Of a stretch of DNA of 64,000 nucleotides, positions 8,961 to 16,575 are shown in pieces. A program made the translations under genes and the position numbers. The notes under the pieces were generated by a model that saw nothing but the letters and a program-made list of their open reading frames with translations, was not told the DNA's origin and searched no databases. The DNA is from JAGQWW01 sp041392845 (GTDB taxonomy: Bacteria; Bacteroidota; Bacteroidia; Chitinophagales; Saprospiraceae), in the NCBI GenBank assembly GCA_041392845.1, contig JAWKLG010000022.1, positions 1 through 64,000 on the forward strand. The letters run 5' to 3'. The number at the start of each line of letters is the position of its first letter. The stretch's first letter is position 1.

Positions 8961-9398
8961 ATGAAAAGCCTACCTTCCATCCTGCTAACAGGACTGGCTA
9001 TATTTGCTTTATACTCCTGTGGCAATGAACAAAAATCCCCAAAAGAAAATCCTTTAAAAAACCTGGAAAAAGAGGTAATGGCCATACACGATGAAGCCAT
9101 GCCTATGAATTCATCATTGATCCGCACGGCGGAAGATTTAAAATCAATGATGGCTGCAGATTCGATAAATACAGTCGACAGGGCTGCTGAAATCAATCAA
9201 ACCATCGAAGCCTTGGAATCAGCAGAAGAGGCCATGATGTCCTGGATGAACACTTACCGGGTACCTGCCAAAGCAGACGAAAATGAGAAAAAGGCTTACC
9301 TTGAAGCTGAAAAAGAAAAGATTTCCAAAGTGAAAATCCAAATGGAAACAGCCCTCAAAAAAGGGGAAGAATTAAAAGCTTCGTTAAACAGTCAATAA
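8961..9398 (+). CDS. Putative lipoprotein, coiled-coil rich
   Basis: The N-terminus has a lipoprotein signal with lipobox LYSCGN (Cys at about residue 20). The remaining 125 residues are charged, Glu/Lys-rich and predicted helical (IHDEAMP, AINQTIEALESAEEAMMSWM, KISKVKIQMETALKK). I recognise no enzyme motif. The gene lies 27 bp after the ftsB-like gene and 6 bp before a small membrane protein gene, so the three probably form an operon. Confidence 0.75.
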   Translation: MKSLPSILLTGLAIFALYSCGNEQKSPKENPLKNLEKEVMAIHDEAMPMNSSLIRTAEDLKSMMAADSINTVDRAAEINQTIEALESAEEAMMSWMNTYRVPAKADENEKKAYLEAEKEKISKVKIQMETALKKGEELKASLNSQ

Positions 9399-9404
9399 GT
9401 CGAT

Positions 9405-9626
9405 ATGGATATTACAGGATTAATTTTTGAATTCATTTTTTTAGGCATGGGTATTTACCTTTACATGTTTTCAATAGGAAAAGTAAAGGCTAAAAATCAG
9501 GAAGCTAGAGAAAGAGGAGAAAATTTCAGAAAAAACAACAGGTGGTTGAGAATTGCTTCCCTATTGTTGGTAGCCATCATTTCTCTCAATATATTTTTTC
9601 ATATCAAAGAATTGCTGGCAAATTAA
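9405..9626 (+). CDS. Small membrane protein of unknown function
   Basis: 73 residues with two hydrophobic helices (ITGLIFEFIFLGMGIYLYMF near the start and RIASLLLVAIISLNIFF near the end) separated by a basic loop (KVKAKNQEARERGENFRKNNRW). It starts 6 bp after the lipoprotein gene, which suggests co-translation. No known family is recognised. Confidence 0.7.
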   Translation: MDITGLIFEFIFLGMGIYLYMFSIGKVKAKNQEARERGENFRKNNRWLRIASLLLVAIISLNIFFHIKELLAN

Positions 9627-9658
9627 TAGTAACCAAAAATAATTAGGTATATAAAACG

Positions 9659-9690
9659 AAACGACCGCCTCAACAAAGAAGCGGTCGTTT
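9659..9690. terminator. Bidirectional hairpin terminator
   Basis: AAACGACCGC and GCGGTCGTTT form a perfect 10-bp stem with a 12-nt loop. A/T-rich flanks on both sides suit the convergent gene pair it separates. Confidence 0.85.
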
Positions 9691-9713
9691 CCATTTAAGC
9701 AAAAAACTATCGA

Positions 9714-11381
9714 TTATTCTTTAACGAAGGTTTTACTGATAGAACCTTCCTGAGTCTGAATTTTAAGAATATACATTCCTTTTTGAAGCTGACTTACATT
9801 GATAGTCTGCTGATGAGCACCGGTAGTCAAATTAGCTAACTGGTTTTTCACCAATTGACCAAGCATATTGTAAACCTGGAAAGATACATCTGAGGATTTC
9901 TTCATTTCCAGTTCAACTTGGAATTGACCGGAAACCGGATTAGGATAGATGAGCAATGCAGCTGTATTGATAACATTGTCAACGCTCAGCGCTAAATTGG
10001 TTCCAACAACTGTGTTTGAATTAAGATTAGGATCTGCATCCAATTTCAATTTTTCTTTGCCTTCAGAATCAATCAACTTCAAAGTACCATTGAAGCTGGT
10101 TGCTGTATTTTTGAAATTCAAGGTATAACACTCATCAGCATCCAAAGTCACGTCAGTAGTTTGAGCAGCTAATGGAGTTGTGTAAGGTCCACCTGAAGCT
10201 ACCACAGATCCGTTTGATGCTTTCAACTCCCAGGTTAGCTTACTTGGGTTGGTTAATGGTCTAACCTCTACTTTTGCATTGTTTGTAATTTGCAAACTTG
10301 GTTTGAAATCAACCGCATAGTTATCATTACTGGTTTGGTCATCCTGTTGTCCATTTGGATTGGCTGTGCGAACATTGATGGTGTTATTTGTCTGATTTAC
10401 AAAATTGTAATCAGGCAATAAAACCGTTGCCTTGGCCAAGTAAGCAAGATTGCCTGTCCATGAATACAGTTCTTCAGGACCGTTATTGATACTGTAATAG
10501 ATGTCCAAAGAAGTTAGATTTGCTGAACCTGCATTTAGAATTTCAACAACCGGCTGAGCGACATTTCCACATACTCTTGTGTTTTCGAAATCACCAGAAG
10601 CAGTTGCTCTTACTGCAAGACCGTCATTAGGACCGGCAGCTGTCAGGTTCGGTTCAGAATAACTTGCCTGAAGCACTTCCTGCGTATTTTCATCTTGTAC
10701 CCAAGCTATAACAGCGATTTCAGAAACATCGTATACATTTTTAAATTTCCAGCTGTAAGTCAGCGTTTGCTTGTCACCAGTAGCCCAACTATTAGGCAGT
10801 TCGGTTCCGTTGGCACCTGGCAACATTTTTTTCATAACATTATGAAAAAGTGTTTCCCCATTGGTACCCGGAGGTGAGTTGAAATGAATTTCGTGCTCTA
10901 CTATAGCTATTTGAGCAACCATATTACGATTTACATCTGAAGATGCCGTAATTTCAACTGTTACTTCAACTTCGTCGAATCTGTCTGAAACCTTATGACT
11001 GGTTTCAATGGTAAAAGGTGAGGTCATGGCAGCTCTGGCATTAATATTTGCCTGAGAGCCCAAAGACAATGAGCTGTAAGGTCCGTCACCGTCCATTACA
11101 GAGTTAGGAGCAGCTGACACTCCATAATACGTAACTCGCTCACGAATTTCATTTGGATTGTGATCAAACATTGGATCATAACCCGGCCAATAAACCTGAT
11201 AACTGATTGGGATAATCTTATCCGTATTTTGGCCTAAGGTTGCGAATAAAGGTGGATTCGTTGAAGCACAAGGAGGGCAACTTGCCTGTGTATAATGCTC
11301 AAACAAAACCATTCTTGGAGACTGGGCAAACATTCCTGTTGCGAAAATCAACAAAGAAAGAAGGGTGTAAAATCTTTTCAT
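9714..11381 (-). CDS. Omp28-related outer-membrane/secreted protein with T9SS sorting domain
   Basis: A 555-residue exported protein: signal peptide (MKRFYTLLSLLIFATGMFA), then an Omp28-like domain of thioredoxin character starting RMVLFEHYTQASCPPCA with a CPPC motif at about residues 35-38. Middle Ig-like/CARDB-like segments follow (SLDIYYSINNGPEELYSW, NVRTANPNGQQDDQ). The last ~75 residues are a T9SS type A sorting domain (LLIYPNPVSGQF, VYNMLGQLV, LQKGMYILKIQT, KTFVKE). It is thus secreted and probably anchored at the cell surface. The thiol motif suggests a redox or folding role, which is inference. Confidence 0.88.
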   Translation of the reverse strand: MKRFYTLLSLLIFATGMFAQSPRMVLFEHYTQASCPPCASTNPPLFATLGQNTDKIIPISYQVYWPGYDPMFDHNPNEIRERVTYYGVSAAPNSVMDGDGPYSSLSLGSQANINARAAMTSPFTIETSHKVSDRFDEVEVTVEITASSDVNRNMVAQIAIVEHEIHFNSPPGTNGETLFHNVMKKMLPGANGTELPNSWATGDKQTLTYSWKFKNVYDVSEIAVIAWVQDENTQEVLQASYSEPNLTAAGPNDGLAVRATASGDFENTRVCGNVAQPVVEILNAGSANLTSLDIYYSINNGPEELYSWTGNLAYLAKATVLLPDYNFVNQTNNTINVRTANPNGQQDDQTSNDNYAVDFKPSLQITNNAKVEVRPLTNPSKLTWELKASNGSVVASGGPYTTPLAAQTTDVTLDADECYTLNFKNTATSFNGTLKLIDSEGKEKLKLDADPNLNSNTVVGTNLALSVDNVINTAALLIYPNPVSGQFQVELEMKKSSDVSFQVYNMLGQLVKNQLANLTTGAHQQTINVSQLQKGMYILKIQTQEGSISKTFVKE

Positions 11382-11427
11382 ATGGGCTTTAAATTTATTA
11401 GTGTGCCTTTAAAATGAACTAACCTAA

Positions 11428-11457
11428 CAAATGTAGGGATTTTGAATGAAAATCAAA
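11428..11457 (-). promoter_or_regulatory. Bacteroidota promoter for the Omp28-like gene
   Basis: On the minus strand a TTTG (11457-11454) is followed 18 bp later by TACATTTG (11435-11428), a full match to the -33/-7 consensus, 47 bp before the start codon at 11381. Confidence 0.75.
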
Positions 11458-11774
11458 TGCAGTTTTGGCGACACCTGAAATTTTAATTCAGGTATTCAAC
11501 TTATTCAAAATCATTTACTTATAAATGCAATGCAAGCGTAGAGGCCTGTTTTATAATTTTAAATTCAGCAAAAAAACCTTTTCCAGGTAGATGTTTAGTT
11601 GAATTATTAAAAATTTACCTTGAAAATCAATTGTGTCTTAGCGTTTTCTTCTCCTGTAAAGACTTAATGGCATATTTTATTTTTTAAAAAAGCGGGCTGG
11701 AAAAATGCTTGTATGTTTCAGGATTTTTATATTAAAAAAATCAGTCTGATCTGTTATTTTTATTAAAAAGGGTC
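11458..11774. other. Gene-free stretch, no recognised feature
   Basis: This A/T-rich spacer between the divergent Omp28-like and yceD genes has no ORF, hairpin or heptamer repeat that I can support apart from the promoters at its edges. Confidence 0.6.
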
Positions 11775-11782
11775 TATCTTTG
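11775..11782 (+). promoter_or_regulatory. -7 promoter box (TATCTTTG) for yceD-rpmF
   Basis: An exact TAnnTTTG box 29 bp before the yceD ATG. No clear -33 TTTG is visible at the right distance. Confidence 0.65.
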
Positions 11783-11811
11783 CACCCGCTTTTAAGAATA
11801 GTTCTTTGGTT

Positions 11812-12342
11812 ATGGATGCATTAGTGCAGTACAACCTTCCGGTTTCAGGCTTACAAGATGGAATTCATCAGTTTGATTTCGAGGTTGATACAGAATTTTT
11901 CAAGCATTTTGAAAATGCTTTAATTGAGGTTGCAGATATAAAACTCAGGCTTTATTTCGATAAACGTCCTAGCTTATATGTGCTCACTTTTGAATTCAGT
12001 GGTACTGTACAAACTGAATGTGACCGCTGTTTGGAAGTATTCAATCTACCCATCGAAGGAACAGAAGTGCTGATGATAAAATTCAGCGAAGAAGTTTCTG
12101 AAGAAGGTGATGTTGTTTACATACCTCGAGGCACTTTGGAACTTGATGTTTCAAAATATGTATACGATTACATTTGCCTTGGATTTCCAATCAACAAAAC
12201 ACATGAAGATGCCGGACTCGAATGCGATCCGGAAATGATGAAATACCTTGAGCCAAACGAAGAGGAGGAAGAAAACGAGGAAGAAGAAAGCAAAGAAGGC
12301 AACCAATTGTGGCAAGCCTTGAAAAAATTGAATAAGAACTGA
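11812..12342 (+). CDS. yceD: DUF177 / YceD family protein
   Basis: A 176-residue protein of the YceD (DUF177) family, which is nearly always encoded just before ribosomal protein L32 and has been linked to 23S rRNA accumulation. The conserved Cys pair in TECDRCLE, the later LECDP and the acidic C-tail (NEEEEENEEEESKEG) are typical. The ATG at 11812 (MDALVQYNLP) is chosen over a TTG two codons upstream. rpmF follows after 28 bp. Confidence 0.9.
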   Translation: MDALVQYNLPVSGLQDGIHQFDFEVDTEFFKHFENALIEVADIKLRLYFDKRPSLYVLTFEFSGTVQTECDRCLEVFNLPIEGTEVLMIKFSEEVSEEGDVVYIPRGTLELDVSKYVYDYICLGFPINKTHEDAGLECDPEMMKYLEPNEEEEENEEEESKEGNQLWQALKKLNKN

Positions 12343-12370
12343 TATTTTTCGATACTAAATAAATAGGACA

Positions 12371-12565
12371 ATGGCACATCCCAAGTGGAAGACATCGAAG
12401 TCAAGAAAACGCAAACGTAGAACGCATCACCAGGCTGACGTTCCACAAATTGCAACTTGTAAAAACACAGGTGAAAAGCATATTTACCACCAGGCATACA
12501 AAGTTGGTGACGACTTGTACTACAGAGGTCAGGTTTTGGTAAAAGGTGCTGAAGAGGAAATCTAA
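12371..12565 (+). CDS. rpmF: 50S ribosomal protein L32
   Basis: 64 residues starting MAHPKWKTSKSRKRKRRTHH, the Bacteroidota L32 signature, with the basic N-terminal half and a KNTGEKHIYHQAY beta segment. It is the second gene of the conserved yceD-rpmF pair. A terminator hairpin lies about 27 bp after the stop. Confidence 0.97.
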   Translation: MAHPKWKTSKSRKRKRRTHHQADVPQIATCKNTGEKHIYHQAYKVGDDLYYRGQVLVKGAEEEI

Positions 12566-12591
12566 ACCCTCCCCTGCTTAAAGGATATATC

Positions 12592-12628
12592 AAAAAGCTC
12601 CCATTTGATTCAAAATGCGGGGCTTTTT
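12592..12628. terminator. Rho-independent terminator after rpmF
   Basis: AAAAAGC...GCTTTTT form the outer stem with TCCC/GGGG-type pairs near the loop, ending in a T5 run. Confidence 0.75.
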
Positions 12629-12657
12629 GTGTTTCTTGTCAGTTCATATTTTAAAAA

Positions 12658-13047
12658 ATGACCATGAAAAAAATTTGGAACACCAATAATGCTCCTGCTC
12701 CGGTAGGACCTTACAATCAAGCGATAGAAGTAAACGGAATTCTTTATTGTTCCGGGCAAATTGCCATAGACCCAACGACCGGTAATTTGGTTACAGACAA
12801 CATCGAAGCTGAAACCCACCAGGTCATGAAAAACATCCAAGCCATCCTTGAAAATGCAGGTCTTGGTTTTGAAAACATCATCAAAGCTAGTGTCTTTGTA
12901 AAAGATATGAATCTCTATGGCAGAATCAATGCCGTCTACGCAGAATACTTCAACGAAGACACCGCTCCTGCCAGAGAACTGGTTGAAGTTGCCAACCTTC
13001 CGAAATTTGTAAATGTGGAGATTAGTGTGCTAGGTACTAGGTACTAG
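12658..13047 (+). CDS. ridA: RidA family enamine/imine deaminase
   Basis: A 129-residue YjgF/RidA protein that hydrolyses reactive 2-aminoacrylate-type enamines. Family motifs are NNAPAPVGPYNQAI, LYCSGQIAIDP, the catalytic Arg region (APARELVEVANLPK) and NVEISV. A second ATG at 12664 is equally plausible. The end is odd: after NVEISV the last residues (LGTRY) and the TAG stop are encoded by the CTAGGTA heptamer array that follows, so the original C-terminus (normally one to three residues more) has been replaced or overrun by repeat DNA. Confidence 0.93.
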   Translation: MTMKKIWNTNNAPAPVGPYNQAIEVNGILYCSGQIAIDPTTGNLVTDNIEAETHQVMKNIQAILENAGLGFENIIKASVFVKDMNLYGRINAVYAEYFNEDTAPARELVEVANLPKFVNVEISVLGTRY

Positions 13048-13111
13048 GTACTAGGTGCTGGGAGCTGGGTGCTGGGTGCTGGGTTCTAGATGCTGAGCAC
13101 CGGGTACTATG
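13030..13111 (+). repeat. Degenerate heptamer array (CTAGGTA/CTGGGTG)
   Basis: At least nine in-phase heptamers (CTAGGTA x3, CTAGGTG, CTGGGAG, CTGGGTG, CTGGGTG, CTGGGTT, CTAGATG) start inside the ridA coding end. The family matches 4066-4127, and its reverse complement is at 13247-13275. Confidence 0.88.
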
Positions 13112-13150
13112 CTTCGGTTATTGTGTTGATAATCAATGATTTAAACCCAT

Positions 13151-13190
13151 AAAAAGGTAGGTCAAGGGCATGCCCTTGACCTACCTTTTT
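13151..13190. repeat. Perfect 40-bp palindrome with GTAG/CTAC ends, likely bidirectional terminator or REP
   Basis: The 20-bp left half (AAAAAGGTAGGTCAAGGGCA) is the exact reverse complement of the right half, with no loop. Inside the A5/T5 edges the element reads GTAG...CTAC, the head tetranucleotide of REP sequences. It sits midway between two convergent genes and between two inverted heptamer arrays, so it can act as a terminator in both directions. Confidence 0.85.
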
Positions 13191-13246
13191 AAATATGATA
13201 TGGATCTATTTGAAACAAAAATTAGTATCTTGAGCTTCCAAATTTA

Positions 13247-13275
13247 ACCCAGCACCCAGCACCCAGCACCCAGTT
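13247..13275 (-). repeat. Degenerate heptamer array (CCCAGCA), inverted copy
   Basis: Four ACCCAGC/CCCAGCA units run up to the stop codon (13274-13276) of the LytR-type gene on the minus strand. They mirror the array at 13030-13111. Confidence 0.85.
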
Positions 13276-14071
13276 AGTTCCTCACCAACTTCTTCTTTAT
13301 CGCTTCATCATCCAGATACTGCACGATTTCTTCGCGATAACCGCGGGAGGAAAGCAGTTTTTTGTCGTTTTTCATGGAGAACTGGAACTGGTTGTTTCCT
13401 TTGTAGGAGACTCGATCTATATAATTGGTATTGACGATAATTGATCTATGGATTCTCAAGAAAATCCCGGCTTCAAGTCGGGATTCGAAATTTTGGAGGG
13501 TTTCCCTAAGTAAATGTTGTTGATCAATTTCGTGTAATCGGAGGTAATTTCCATCGGCCTCAATAAAACAAAGGTCTTCAACCTTAACGAGCACATTCCT
13601 ACCCTTTTCTTTTAATTCTATTACATCATTAATCTCTCCGTTTTGAACCTTTTGTTCTTCCAAAAGATTGACCATTTTTTGATGGAGAAGAGCAGAGTCT
13701 TTCATTGCTATTTGAGTTCTGGCATGTTCCAAAGCTTTGAAAAAACGCTCATCATCATATGGTTTCAAAAGATAGTCGACAGCTTTCACATCAAAGGCCT
13801 GTAAGGCGTATTGATCAAAGGCAGTTACAAAAATAATGAAGGGAACATCATTGAGTTTTCCGCTGTTTAATACATCAAATCCGTTTAAATCGGGCATTTG
13901 AATATCAAGGAAAACCAAATCCGGCTTATAGGTTGCGATGGACTTCATAGCCTCTCGCCCATTTTTACATTCACCTAAAACAGAAATGTTTTCTGCTTTA
14001 TTTAGAAGGTTTACAATTCTTGCTCTGGCAAGCGGTTCGTCATCGACAACAAGAGTACGGATATTTCTCAT
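13274..14071 (-). CDS. LytR/AlgR-type response regulator (REC + LytTR)
   Basis: 265 residues. The receiver domain (1-~120) has the acidic pair in LVVDDEPLARAR, the phospho-acceptor Asp in LVFLDIQMPDLNG (about residue 56) and the conserved Lys in VDYLLKPYDD. A LytTR DNA-binding domain (about 155-255) shows FIEADGNYLRLH, the HRS.IVN motif (IHRSIIVNTNYID) and SSRGYREEI. Its start overlaps the end of the histidine kinase gene by 4 bp (ATGA), so the pair is translationally coupled. Target genes cannot be told from the window. Confidence 0.95.
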   Translation of the reverse strand: MRNIRTLVVDDEPLARARIVNLLNKAENISVLGECKNGREAMKSIATYKPDLVFLDIQMPDLNGFDVLNSGKLNDVPFIIFVTAFDQYALQAFDVKAVDYLLKPYDDERFFKALEHARTQIAMKDSALLHQKMVNLLEEQKVQNGEINDVIELKEKGRNVLVKVEDLCFIEADGNYLRLHEIDQQHLLRETLQNFESRLEAGIFLRIHRSIIVNTNYIDRVSYKGNNQFQFSMKNDKKLLSSRGYREEIVQYLDDEAIKKKLVRN

Positions 14072-15174
14072 AATTCAAGGTTTTTTACCGGAAGTGTCAG
14101 GTGAACTGAAAATCCTTCACCTGCTTTTGACTCAATATCCATTTTTGCTTCTCCTTTAAAGATAAGATTCAGACGTTCTTCCACATTCTTTAGACCAATA
14201 CCTCCGTCAAGCAGGTATTTATTGGGGCGATCTGTACCGGAACCATCATCCATAACAGATAATTTCATGTAACTCTTCCCATGCTTCCTAACCCGAATAA
14301 CAATTTTCCCCGGATCCGTCTTTTGTGAAAATCCATGTTTGATGGCATTTTCTGCCAGCGGCTGCAAAATCAAACTGGGCACCTGCGCTTCCAGGAGACC
14401 TTCTTCTACATCAAATTCCACTGCTAACCTGTCCAGAAATCTCATCCGTTCTATGGAAAGATAATTTTCGGTGAAGTTGAGTTCTTCCCTGAGGGAAACT
14501 TTGGCTTTTTTGTTTTTATCCAGTACACTCCTCAACAAATTACCCAATCTGGAAACCATCTTTTGTGCATCCTTAATGTTGATTTCCATCAAAGAAGAAA
14601 TCGTATTCAGGGTATTGAAAAGAAAATGTGGTTGTAACTGCAACCTCAAGGCACTTAATTGGGCATTGGCCAACTGAGATTCCATTTGCACCAATTCCAA
14701 TTGTTTCACCTTGTATTTTTTGGCGTAATCCATTGCAGAAAGGATCCCATATATTACCCAGTATTCGATTACTCTGGTAATAAAACCTGTCGGGAAAGCC
14801 CCAACAATAAAATCAAATTCATCCAAATTAAACCGGAACCAACCCATGAAATCTGAAGGAAAAAACCATATAACGTAAGACATGATTTCGTGGAATCCTG
14901 CCAGCGCCAGACTTGCTACTATCGCTTTCGTTTTTTCTGAGCGAGATGCTCCTTTGGACAAGCTGAATTCCTGAAGAAAATAATAAACCAATGGCACAAG
15001 GAAACCCCAAAGTGTATAATTAATAAACTGGGGGACAAAGTATTTAAACCAGGAAAACTTTTCTAACTCACCCCAATACAAATAGGCCAGATACCATTTG
15101 GTTCCCAAAATTGCACCCAATAGCACTCCTAATAAAATACAGTATATATATGGTATCGGCAATTTCTTAATCAT
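14068..15174 (-). CDS. LytS/YehU-type sensor histidine kinase
   Basis: About 368 residues with four or five N-terminal membrane helices, a short coiled coil, and a His_kinase domain with LRLQLQPHFLFNTLNTISSLM (phospho-acceptor His in QPHFLFN) followed by an HATPase region (LILQPLAENAIKHGF, GIGLKNVEERL). It partners with the LytTR regulator downstream. The ATG at 15174 (MIKKLPIPYIYCILLG) is chosen, since the 36 residues in front of it are polar, lack family similarity and run back into a repeat-like region. Confidence 0.93.
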   Translation of the reverse strand: MIKKLPIPYIYCILLGVLLGAILGTKWYLAYLYWGELEKFSWFKYFVPQFINYTLWGFLVPLVYYFLQEFSLSKGASRSEKTKAIVASLALAGFHEIMSYVIWFFPSDFMGWFRFNLDEFDFIVGAFPTGFITRVIEYWVIYGILSAMDYAKKYKVKQLELVQMESQLANAQLSALRLQLQPHFLFNTLNTISSLMEINIKDAQKMVSRLGNLLRSVLDKNKKAKVSLREELNFTENYLSIERMRFLDRLAVEFDVEEGLLEAQVPSLILQPLAENAIKHGFSQKTDPGKIVIRVRKHGKSYMKLSVMDDGSGTDRPNKYLLDGGIGLKNVEERLNLIFKGEAKMDIESKAGEGFSVHLTLPVKNLEL

Positions 15175-15249
15175 CTTACAAAAGACAGTCTTTTTAGTGA
15201 GTTCTAAAAATAGCTGGTGATGTTTTGTGTTTTTAGGGATAGAGGAAGA

Positions 15250-15346
15250 TGCGGATTGAGGGGTGCGGTATGCGGCTTTCAAGGTAAGGGGCGCGTTTTT
15301 AATGTATTACAAATCAAACCGCAATTCGCAATGCGTATTCCGCTTA
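15250..15346. repeat. Facing heptamer-like arrays (ATGCGGN / ACCGCAA)
   Basis: ATGCGGA, TTGAGGG, GTGCGGT, ATGCGGC at about 15250-15277 are mirrored by ACCGCAA, TTCGCAA, TGCGTAT, TCCGCTT, ACCGCAA at about 15318-15352. Both are in 7-nt steps between the divergent lytS-like and ychF genes. Confidence 0.6.
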
Positions 15347-15366
15347 CCGCAAATAAAATATTCCAT

Positions 15367-15374
15367 TATCTTTG
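15367..15374 (+). promoter_or_regulatory. -7 promoter box (TATCTTTG) for ychF
   Basis: An exact TAnnTTTG box about 75 bp before the ychF ATG. It is followed by GCGCCCG as at carA (GCGCC) and yceD (GCACCCG), so the initiation region also looks alike. Confidence 0.7.
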
Positions 15375-15448
15375 CGCCCGTTTAGAAAAAGCTGTAAAAA
15401 ACAGGCTTTTTTTTAATCAGATTTCATCTTAAAAAATATAAAAATACC

Positions 15449-16546
15449 ATGGGCTTAAAGTGCGGAATTGTCGGGCTACCCAACGTTGGAAAATCAACTC
15501 TTTTTAATGCCTTGACATCGGCAAAAGCTTTGGCAGCAAACTATCCGTTTGCCACCAAGGAACCCAATATAGGAATGATTACCGTGCCGGATCAACGTTT
15601 GAATAAACTGGCAGAATTGATCAATCCAAAAGCAGTACTTCCTACCAATATTGAAATAGTGGATATCGCCGGTTTGATCAAAGGAGCCAGCCAGGGTGAA
15701 GGATTGGGAAATCAATTTCTTGCCAACATTCGCGAGGTAGATGCCATTGTACACGTCGTGAGATGTTTTGAAAATGAAAACGTTGTCCATGTTGATGGTA
15801 AGATTGATCCGGTTAGTGATAAAGAAGTTATTGATACTGAATTGTTGTTGAAAGACCTTGAAACGGTTGAAAAAAGGATCGATTCCCTAAAAAAACGTGC
15901 AAAAAGCGGCAAAAAAGAAGATGCAAATTTGGTTACAATTGCTGAAGGCATCAAAGCTGAATTGGAAAAAGGCACTTCTGCAAGAGCACTGGATCTGGAC
16001 GAAAATGGACAGGAGCTTTTGAAAGACATGTATTTACTTACTGCAAAACCTGTTTTGTATGTTTGTAATGTTGATGAAAATGCAGTTTTAAAAGGAAATC
16101 AACATACTGAAAGGTTTAAGGAAGCGATTGTAGGAGAAAATGCAGAAATGATTCTGATTTGTGCAGGTATTGAAGAAGAAATTGCAGACCTTGAAACCTA
16201 TGAGGAAAAGATGGAATTCCTTGGTGAAATGGGATTGGAAGAGCCGGGCGTGAATAGAGTTATTAGAGCTTCTTATAAATTGTTAAACCTGATTACCTAT
16301 TTCACAGCAGGTGAAAAAGAGGTAAGAGCCTGGACCATTCATAAAGGATGGAAAGCACCTCAAGCTGCCGGTGTGATTCATACCGACTTTGAAAAAGGAT
16401 TCATCAGAGCTGAAGTAATCAAATACGACGATTATGTTCAATATGGAAATGAGCCCGCAGTGAAAGAAGCAGGTAAAATGTCTGTAGAAGGAAAAGAATA
16501 CATAGTTCACGATGGTGACATTATGCACTTCCGTTTTAATGTTTAA
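15449..16546 (+). CDS. ychF: Redox-regulated ribosome-binding ATPase YchF (OLA1 family)
   Basis: A full-length 365-residue YchF/Obg-type P-loop protein. Motifs are GLPNVGKSTLFNAL (Walker A), DIAGLIKGASQGEGLGNQFL (switch II), a modified NVDE base-recognition motif (family has NxxE, favouring ATP over GTP), a helical coiled-coil insertion (~130-200), and a C-terminal TGS domain (AWTIHKGWKAPQAAGVIHTDFEKGFIRAEV, HDGDIMHFRFNV). It binds ribosomes and affects stress and translation control. glyA follows 29 bp downstream. Confidence 0.97.
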   Translation: MGLKCGIVGLPNVGKSTLFNALTSAKALAANYPFATKEPNIGMITVPDQRLNKLAELINPKAVLPTNIEIVDIAGLIKGASQGEGLGNQFLANIREVDAIVHVVRCFENENVVHVDGKIDPVSDKEVIDTELLLKDLETVEKRIDSLKKRAKSGKKEDANLVTIAEGIKAELEKGTSARALDLDENGQELLKDMYLLTAKPVLYVCNVDENAVLKGNQHTERFKEAIVGENAEMILICAGIEEEIADLETYEEKMEFLGEMGLEEPGVNRVIRASYKLLNLITYFTAGEKEVRAWTIHKGWKAPQAAGVIHTDFEKGFIRAEVIKYDDYVQYGNEPAVKEAGKMSVEGKEYIVHDGDIMHFRFNV

Positions 16547-16575
16547 TATTTTCGCCTCGAACAAACACATCAATC

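Noticed and set aside
10695..10877. Plus-strand ORF inside the Omp28-like gene
   Set aside because: Antisense shadow of a gene with a signal peptide, CPPC motif and T9SS domain.
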